DNA of 64,000 nucleotides from Labedella endophytica (GTDB taxonomy: Bacteria > Actinomycetota > Actinomycetes > Actinomycetales > Microbacteriaceae): assembly GCF_003990045.1 (NCBI RefSeq), contig NZ_RZGZ01000003.1, positions 248,001 to 312,000 of the forward strand, given 5' to 3'. This document shows, one piece after another, positions 59,135-64,000 of the stretch. The notes under the pieces are model-generated. The model saw nothing but the letters and a program-made list of their open reading frames with translations. It was not told the DNA's origin and ran no database searches. The translations under genes were made by a program, and so were the position numbers. How positions within the stretch are numbered: the first letter of the stretch is position 1; every line of letters starts with the position of its first letter.

Positions 59135-59416
59135 GTGATCGCAGACATCAAGAAGCGCGCCCTCCACCGCATCCGCATCCTCGAGGGGCAGATGCGGGGC
59201 CTCGAGAAGATGGTCGAGAACGAGGACTACTGCATGGACATCATCACGCAGTCACTCGCGATCCAGAAGTCGCTCGGCTCCCTCAACAAGCTGCTCGTCG
59301 AGAATCATCTGCGTACGCATGTGACGGACATGTTCGAGCAGGGCGGCGACGAGCGTGAAGCGGCCGTGGAGGAGCTCCTCAAGGTCTTCGAGCTCTCGAA
59401 CAACCGCGGGTCCTGA
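59135..59416 (+). CDS. CsoR/RcnR-family metal-responsive repressor
   Basis: A 93-residue all-helical DUF156 protein: IADIKKRALHRIRILEGQMRGLEKMVENEDYCMDIITQ at the start. Metal-ligand positions are Cys33, His58 and His62. Classical Cu(I)-sensing CsoR has Cys-His-Cys; replacing the last cysteine with histidine is the pattern of RcnR-type Ni/Co sensors, although the RcnR N-terminal His3 is missing here. No metal exporter gene lies next to it. GTG 59135 is set by the -10 spacing. It ends four bases from the convergent acyl-CoA dehydrogenase stop. Confidence 0.85.
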   Translation: MIADIKKRALHRIRILEGQMRGLEKMVENEDYCMDIITQSLAIQKSLGSLNKLLVENHLRTHVTDMFEQGGDEREAAVEELLKVFELSNNRGS

Positions 59417-59426
59417 GCCTCAGGAC
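59410..59426. terminator. Hairpin containing both convergent stop codons
   Basis: GTCCTGA-GCC-TCAGGAC: 7-bp arms with a 3-base loop. The left arm holds the sensor TGA, and the right arm holds the acyl-CoA dehydrogenase TGA on the other strand. Confidence 0.5.
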
Positions 59427-60571
59427 GACGAGGCCCCCGGTGCCCCGAGCAAGACCGTCGCGACGGTCGCGTGAGCGGACTCCGGGTCGGACGGGTGGAA
59501 CATTCCGGCCAGGACGTCGCGGTACAGCCTGCTGAGCTCGTTGCGCGAGAAGAAGCTCGAGCCGCCGGAGACGCGGATGGCCTGGTCGACGACGGTACGC
59601 GCCGTCTCGGTCGTGCGGGTCTTGAGGCCTACGAGGGCCCGGAACCACTGCGCACCGTGGTCGACCCCGTCCTCGACGTCCCGCGCGATGCTCTCGAGCT
59701 GCGGCCAGAGGGCGTCGTGAGCCATCGCGGCCTCGGCGATCCGCCACCGGATGTCGGGATCGTCGGACAGCGGGGCGCCCGTGCGCTTCGAGCGCCGTCC
59801 CGATGCCGCCTCGACCGCGAGCTCGAGAGCGCGGCCGCTGATCCCCGTGTAGACGGAGGAGATGAGGGTCTCGAAGAGGGCGAAGATGGCGAAGACGAGC
59901 GGGTCGGCGTTCGGCCCGGCCTCGAGCCGACGGAGGACAGCCCCGGCCGGGGCGTGCGCCTCGTCGAGGATCGTCGTGCGGCTCTGACTCGCGCGCATCC
60001 CGAGGGTGTCCCAGTCGTCGCGCGTCGTGGCGCCGTCCCGTGACACGAGGGCGTAGACGATCCGCGGTCCGTCCGGCGACACCGTGTCGAGACCGGTCAC
60101 GCCGAGCGAGGTCCAGGCGGGGGCGAGTGAGGTGAAGATCTTCGTGCCGGAGAAGGTGTAGCCGCCGTCGCCGTCGGGCGTCGCCGTCGTGTCGGATCCG
60201 AAGAGCACGAGGTCGTTCCCCGCCTCGCTGATGCCGAAGGCGAGGACTTCCCCGGCCGCCGCTCGCTTCTCGACCTCGGCGAGGGCGTCGTCCCCGCTCC
60301 GGCGGAGGAGCCTCGCCACACCCGTCCACACGAGGTGCATGTTGATCGCGAGCGCGGTGGCCGGAGCCGCGGCGGCGAGTCGCGCCTGGGCACGCGCGAC
60401 GTCGAGCAGTGTCGCGTCCCGACCGCCCTGTTCGATCGGGAGGAACGCCCGGAGGTATCCGGACTCCGCGAGCTCGTCGAGATCCTCGGTGAAGAAGGCG
60501 TTGTCGCGGTCGTAGCCGGGGGCGCGTTCGTGGATGCGGGCGAGCAGCTCGTCGCTCAGGAGATCGGTCAT
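59420..60571 (-). CDS. Acyl-CoA dehydrogenase-like flavoenzyme
   Basis: A 383-residue protein with the acyl-CoA dehydrogenase fold: N-terminal helical domain (1-115), beta domain with FGISEAGNDLVLFGSDTTATPDGDGGYTFSGTKIFTSLAPAW, and C-terminal helical domain with HGAQWFRALVGLKTRTTETARTVVDQAIRVSGGSSFFSRNELSRLYRDVLAG. The C-terminal arrangement SGGSSFFSRNELSRLYRD resembles the FMN monooxygenase branch (DszC/HpaB-like) as much as true dehydrogenases. It starts immediately after the DUF4349 stop (TAA ATG), with GAAGGAC inside that gene as ribosome binding site. Confidence 0.83.
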   Translation of the reverse strand: MTDLLSDELLARIHERAPGYDRDNAFFTEDLDELAESGYLRAFLPIEQGGRDATLLDVARAQARLAAAAPATALAINMHLVWTGVARLLRRSGDDALAEVEKRAAAGEVLAFGISEAGNDLVLFGSDTTATPDGDGGYTFSGTKIFTSLAPAWTSLGVTGLDTVSPDGPRIVYALVSRDGATTRDDWDTLGMRASQSRTTILDEAHAPAGAVLRRLEAGPNADPLVFAIFALFETLISSVYTGISGRALELAVEAASGRRSKRTGAPLSDDPDIRWRIAEAAMAHDALWPQLESIARDVEDGVDHGAQWFRALVGLKTRTTETARTVVDQAIRVSGGSSFFSRNELSRLYRDVLAGMFHPSDPESAHATVATVLLGAPGASSS

Positions 60572-61765
60572 TTACGTGTCCTTCGTCGTTCGGGTCGTCT
60601 TCGTGGTTCGCGGGCTCGTCGCCTTCGCGCCGCTCGATCGGGGCGTCGCCTTCTTCTTCGGAGCGGCCGTGGCGGGAGGGGAGTCGGGCGCAGTCTCAGC
60701 GGCAGAGGTGCCGGGCGTAGGCGCGGCCGGCAGTGGGGGCCGGGGAGAGATCGGTGGGGCGGCGGGTGCAGGGCCCGACGCAGACGCAGGCGCAGGTGCG
60801 GGTGCGGGTGCAGGCACTGGAGCGGGCACCGGAGCAGGAGCAGACACCGGTGCAGCCGCCGGCCCACGCCCGGCGGTCGGTCCAGGAGCCCCCGACCGTC
60901 GCCGGGCGGCCCACCAGATGGCGGCCGCGACGAGGGCGAGGAGGAGGAGCCAGGGTACGACGACGCCGATCACGACCATGAGGCCCGAGAGGAAGGCGCC
61001 GAGCGAGGTGAAGCCGAGGACGAGCCCTCCCCAGAAGTCGCCGGGACCGGTCGGGTCCACCTCGTCGGGCACACCGATGCTCACGGTGACGGTGGAGAAC
61101 TCCACCTGATCGGACAGCGACTCGACCTGGGCGGCGAGGCTGTCGCGTTCCGCCTGCCTCGTCGTGAGCTCGGACTCGATCGTGATGAGGTCGGTCGTCG
61201 AACCGGCGGCGTCGAGGAGCGCGAGCAGTCGGTCGATCGACGCATCGAGAGCGCCGATGCGTGCGGTGATGTCGGTGACGGAGCCCGTCACGTCCTGGCG
61301 ATCGACACTCGACCAGACGACGCCCGCGAGGTCGGACACGTCCGAGACCACCGCATCGAGGGACTCGCTCGGCACCCGGAGGACCAGATCGGCCGACGGG
61401 GACTGCGCTCCCGAACCGGGGGAGTCGTTCCGCCGATCGATCCGGCCGCCCGCCGCCTCGGTGATCTCCTGGACCTCGTCGGCGACGGCGATCGGGTCGG
61501 GGTCGCTGAGCGAGACGGTCGCCGTCACGATCACCGCCCTGTCGGCGTCGTCGGCCGCGGAGTCGCCCGGTTCCGAACCGCTCGGCCCCTCCTCCTCGAC
61601 ATCGCCGGGGACGGGTTGGGCGGGAAGCGGCTCGCCCGGTATCGGCTGCCCGGCGCCACCGGCGTCCTGTGCGACCCCGCCCTCGTTCGACGAGCACGAC
61701 GTGAGGGCGAACGCGACGATGGCGGCGGAGACGATGATCGTCGAGGCGCGGCGTGATCGGATCAT
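60572..61765 (-). CDS. DUF4349 lipoprotein with C-terminal membrane helix
   Basis: A 397-residue protein. The signal peptide ends LTSC with Cys24 as lipidation site. The DUF4349 domain spans about 78-265 (VIVTATVSLSDPDPIAVADEVQEITEAAGGRID and ITARIGALDASIDRLLALLDAAGSTTDLITIESELTTRQAERDSL). Helices at about 240-285 re-enter the membrane, so it is anchored at both ends. The tail is Ala/Pro repeat (PAPVPAPVPAPAPAPAPA) then Lys/Thr-rich. Family members may sense or stiffen the envelope; function unknown. Followed directly by the acyl-CoA dehydrogenase gene. Confidence 0.85.
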   Translation of the reverse strand: MIRSRRASTIIVSAAIVAFALTSCSSNEGGVAQDAGGAGQPIPGEPLPAQPVPGDVEEEGPSGSEPGDSAADDADRAVIVTATVSLSDPDPIAVADEVQEITEAAGGRIDRRNDSPGSGAQSPSADLVLRVPSESLDAVVSDVSDLAGVVWSSVDRQDVTGSVTDITARIGALDASIDRLLALLDAAGSTTDLITIESELTTRQAERDSLAAQVESLSDQVEFSTVTVSIGVPDEVDPTGPGDFWGGLVLGFTSLGAFLSGLMVVIGVVVPWLLLLALVAAAIWWAARRRSGAPGPTAGRGPAAAPVSAPAPVPAPVPAPAPAPAPASASGPAPAAPPISPRPPLPAAPTPGTSAAETAPDSPPATAAPKKKATPRSSGAKATSPRTTKTTRTTKDT

Positions 61766-61771
61766 GGTGTC

Positions 61772-61777
61772 ACTCTA
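61772..61777 (-). promoter_or_regulatory. -10 element TAGAGT of DUF4349 gene
   Basis: On the minus strand TAGAGT is followed by six bases and ATG 61765. Confidence 0.55.
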
Positions 61778-62182
61778 CGAGCGGCGGGAACCACCCGACC
61801 TCACGGATTGCTCACGATCGAATCAGCCGCCCTCGACCGAACGATCGGCGGTGGACGAGGCGTTCCGAGGGACATATCGTCCGATGATTCAGCGGAGCGG
61901 TCGCCCGACCGCATGATTGGCGATCCTTCGATTCGGCACCGGTGATTTCGCTGATCGTGCGAGCCCTCTACCGTGTGGCCCCCGTTCGGGAGTATCGTCG
62001 CCGTACCGATCAGAGGGCCCCGAAACCCGAGGACGGTATCCGCTTCAGTGGTTCCCCCGGACCAGCGGAGCATCCCCGTAGGACCGTCGTTCCCCCCGGA
62101 TGAGCGTGTCCTGCCCCAGTCGTGGAGCCGCACCCTCCGCACTGTTGAACCCGAACGACAGATGCCCTCAGGAGGCTTGTGC
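61778..62182. other. 405-base intergenic region with no gene found
   Basis: This gap separates the divergent DUF4349 and FMN reductase genes and is slightly richer in AT than the coding sequence. Stop codons break every frame longer than about 40 codons that has a plausible start. No palindrome longer than 8 bp, no known riboswitch and no tRNA was seen. It presumably holds the reductase promoter, and the long untranslated leader may be regulatory, but nothing specific can be claimed. Confidence 0.5.
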
Positions 62183-62794
62183 ATGCCCATTTCCAACGAT
62201 CGCACCCACAGCGACCCCCTCAAACTCATGATCATCGTCGGCAGCGTCCGCCCCGGCCGCGCCGGGCTGCCCGTGTCCCTCTGGGTGCACGATCGCGTGT
62301 CGGAGGTCGGCGGCTTCGAGATCGACTTCGTCGACCTCGGCGAGCTCGACCTGCCCTTCATGAACGAGCCGAACGACCCGAAGCTCGGCCAGTACCGCTA
62401 CCGCCACACGCAGGCATGGAGCCGGCGCGTCGCGGATGCCGACGCGTTCGTCTTCGTGGCGCCCGAGTACAACCACTCGTATTCGCCCGCCCTCAAGAAC
62501 GCGATCGACTACCTGTACCACGAGTGGTCCCGCAAGCCGGTGGGCTTCGTCAGCTACGGAGGGGTCGCCGGCGGTACCCGCGGCGTGGCTGGACTCCTCC
62601 CCGTCCTCCAGGGCCTCGGCCTCATCCCGGCGGCGGCCTCGGTCGACATCCCGTTCACGCGCCGTCAGATCGACGACGGATTCTTCACACCGAGCGACCG
62701 CCAGTCGGCCGCTCTCGACTCGCTGCTCATCGAGCTGAAGGACCTCGACGCCTCGCTCGCACTCGTGCGCCGCGACGCCGTCCTCGTGCGCTGA
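62183..62794 (+). CDS. NADPH-dependent FMN reductase
   Basis: A 203-residue flavodoxin-like reductase (ArsH/ChrR/SsuE-like family) that reduces FMN, quinones or other oxidants. KLMIIVGSVRPGRAGLPVSLWVHDRV is the phosphate-binding opening, and VFVAPEYNHSYSPALKNAIDYLYHEWSRKPVGFVSYGGVAGGTRG the family signature. ATG 62183 has AGGAGG upstream, the strongest ribosome binding site in the window. Confidence 0.92.
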   Translation: MPISNDRTHSDPLKLMIIVGSVRPGRAGLPVSLWVHDRVSEVGGFEIDFVDLGELDLPFMNEPNDPKLGQYRYRHTQAWSRRVADADAFVFVAPEYNHSYSPALKNAIDYLYHEWSRKPVGFVSYGGVAGGTRGVAGLLPVLQGLGLIPAAASVDIPFTRRQIDDGFFTPSDRQSAALDSLLIELKDLDASLALVRRDAVLVR

Positions 62795-62814
62795 GCCGAT
62801 ACCGCACGTGCAGA

Positions 62815-62844
62815 GGAAGGGGTCGCCGAGAGGCGGCCCCTTCC
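62815..62844. terminator. Bidirectional terminator after FMN reductase gene
   Basis: GGAAGGGGTCGCC pairs with GGCGGCCCCTTCC (one G-T wobble) around GAGA. It lies between the convergent reductase and MFS genes. Confidence 0.6.
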
Positions 62845-62892
62845 GGCGTTACGAAGCGCGGCGACCGCTCCGCCCGCCCCCGGCTCTCCTGA

Positions 62893-64000
62893 TCAGGAGG
62901 GCTGGATGGGAACCGGCTCCGTGTCGGCCAACGGGCTCGCATCGCGACCGCGGAGGTCCGGGTGCCAGCGTTTGCCGAGGGCGGGGACGACGAATCCGAC
63001 GAACGCGAGCGCGATCGCGGCCGTGAACGCTCCGCCCGGACCGTTCTCGTCGATGAGGAACCCCGCCACAGCGGACCCGAGCGCGGCGCCGATGAGCTGA
63101 CCCGTGCCGACCCACCCGTAGGCCTCGGCGGTGTCGCTGAACTTGACGCTCGACGAGACGATCGCGAAGAGCACGGCGAGGGCCGGCGCGATGCCGACGC
63201 CCGCGATGAAGAGGGTGACGGCCAGCCACCACTCGTTGAGGAACAACGAGGCGAGGGCGACTCCGGCGAAGACGATGAACATCCGTCGTGCGAGCGCCCA
63301 CGGGCCGATCGGGACGTGCCCGAGGGCGAGTCCGCCCGCGAGGCTGCCGGCGGAGAACACCGCGAGCACGATCCCGGCCTCGAGTCCGTCGTGACCGAAC
63401 GTCGCGACGACGCCGACCTCGATGGCCGAGCACGCGCCGATGAGGAGGAATCCGACGACGGTGGCGAGCAGGACCGGCGGCTTGGCGAGGACCTTGCCGA
63501 TCGATCGCCTGCTGCGCGGGATGCGGACGCGACCGACCTCGGGGGAGGCGATGAACCAGATGCCGCCACCCACCATGATGAGCACGGCGAGCAGGATGCC
63601 CCACACGGTGCCGACCTGCGTGGAGACGAACGTCGTGATGACGGGACCGAGCACCCAGATGATCTCCTGCGCGGACGCGTCGAGGGAGAACAGCGGCGTC
63701 AGTTGCGACGACGTCACCATCTTCGGGTAGATCGTGCGGACGGCCGGCTGGATCGGGGGAGTGCTGATCCCGGCGAGGAAGCCGAGCACCATGTAGAGGG
63801 GGACGGGGAGCGTTGCGAGGGCGATCGTCGTCACGACGACGACCGAGACGCACAGTGTGGTGACGAGCACCTTGCGCATCCCCCACGAGCCCATCCACCG
63901 GCTCGTGAGAGGACCGGCGATGCCCTGGCCGATGCTCGTCGCGGCGAGCACGAGACCGGCCGCGCCGTAGGAGCCGGTCACCTGCTCGATGTGCAGGAGG
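62893..64000 (-). CDS. MFS transporter, 5' end outside window
   Basis: The 369 codons in the window encode about ten to eleven membrane spans of a 12-span transporter; the first span or spans lie beyond base 64000. Visible motif A-like segment is GPLTSRWMGSWGMRKVL near the start of the sequenced part. DASAQEIIWVLGPVITTFVST and GVGIAPALAVLFAIVSSSV are typical of actinobacterial sugar- or drug-efflux MFS proteins. The C-terminus is hydrophilic and proline-rich. Confidence 0.85.
   Translation of the reverse strand, partial: LLHIEQVTGSYGAAGLVLAATSIGQGIAGPLTSRWMGSWGMRKVLVTTLCVSVVVVTTIALATLPVPLYMVLGFLAGISTPPIQPAVRTIYPKMVTSSQLTPLFSLDASAQEIIWVLGPVITTFVSTQVGTVWGILLAVLIMVGGGIWFIASPEVGRVRIPRSRRSIGKVLAKPPVLLATVVGFLLIGACSAIEVGVVATFGHDGLEAGIVLAVFSAGSLAGGLALGHVPIGPWALARRMFIVFAGVALASLFLNEWWLAVTLFIAGVGIAPALAVLFAIVSSSVKFSDTAEAYGWVGTGQLIGAALGSAVAGFLIDENGPGGAFTAAIALAFVGFVVPALGKRWHPDLRGRDASPLADTEPVPIQPS

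Noticed and set aside
61778-62182. Riboswitch in the FMN reductase leader
   Set aside because: I looked for FMN-, SAM-, TPP-, cobalamin- and ydaO-type conserved cores and found none convincing.

Overview
This is 64 kb of GC-rich (roughly 70%) actinobacterial chromosome. The gene content fits Microbacteriaceae: an hmuTUV haem-uptake operon with a divergent haem oxygenase, a galU-rimJ-glpR/sepX-like block, a small protein ending in DVPPHW after a large helicase-like gene, many -10 hexamers lying six bases before a start codon (leaderless mRNAs), and dense ATGA-type gene overlaps. A DUF3494 ice-binding surface protein hints at a cold-tolerant member. Genus is not determinable from this window. 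There is no prophage, insertion sequence, CRISPR array or rRNA; there is one tRNA, tRNA-Ala(CGC).

Layout. 1-4.3 kb: haem acquisition and degradation with IdeR/DtxR-like boxes between the divergent units. 4.4-8.7 kb: two conserved proteins, an EmrB-type exporter with a MarR regulator and a clear operator, and an acetyltransferase. 8.8-11.4 kb: GT4 mannosyltransferase and LLM flavin oxidoreductase. 11.5-16.4 kb: the most interesting segment, a tightly coupled set made of a membrane-anchored protein, a Ycf46-like AAA+ ATPase, a DUF2997-like protein, a minimal radical-SAM/4Fe-4S activase-like protein, a membrane-anchored DUF1257-like protein and a membrane helix-hairpin-helix protein. 16.5-20.4 kb: a 1250-residue superfamily-1 helicase-like protein with broken Walker A and B motifs, plus a small conserved protein. 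20.5-27.1 kb: housekeeping (MscL, FmdB, 5-formyl-THF cyclo-ligase, GalU, RimJ, GlpR/SepX-like), a sigma factor pair and the tRNA. 27.2-31.5 kb: membrane acyltransferase-SGNH protein, secreted lipoprotein esterase, MFS exporter. 31.6-38.0 kb: LysR, then an amino-acid ABC transporter operon ending in a sarcosine/N-methyl-amino-acid oxidase, opposite a duplicated IclR-type regulator. 38-45 kb: acetyltransferase, PHP hydrolase, glutathione peroxidase, aldo-keto reductases, PAP2 phosphatase, histidine phosphatase. 45.3-46.6 kb: ice-binding protein. 46.8-54.8 kb: LysR facing a six-gene catabolic operon (histidinol-dehydrogenase paralogue, sugar-type ABC transporter, nitrilase-family amidase, GH13 glucosidase). 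54.8-64 kb: small membrane proteins, Lrp/alanine dehydrogenase pair, thioredoxin, CsoR/RcnR-like metal sensor, acyl-CoA dehydrogenase-like protein, DUF4349 lipoprotein, FMN reductase and a truncated MFS gene.

How it works together. Most units are small regulon modules in which a regulator faces or is co-transcribed with its target (IdeR boxes/hmu, MarR/EmrB, LysR/MFS, IclR/ABC-oxidase, LysR/HisD-GH13, Lrp/Ald). The Ycf46-like cluster is the best candidate for an undescribed system: an ATPase, an Fe-S radical-chemistry enzyme and two small DUF proteins that also accompany Ycf46 in other bacteria, here joined to three membrane proteins.
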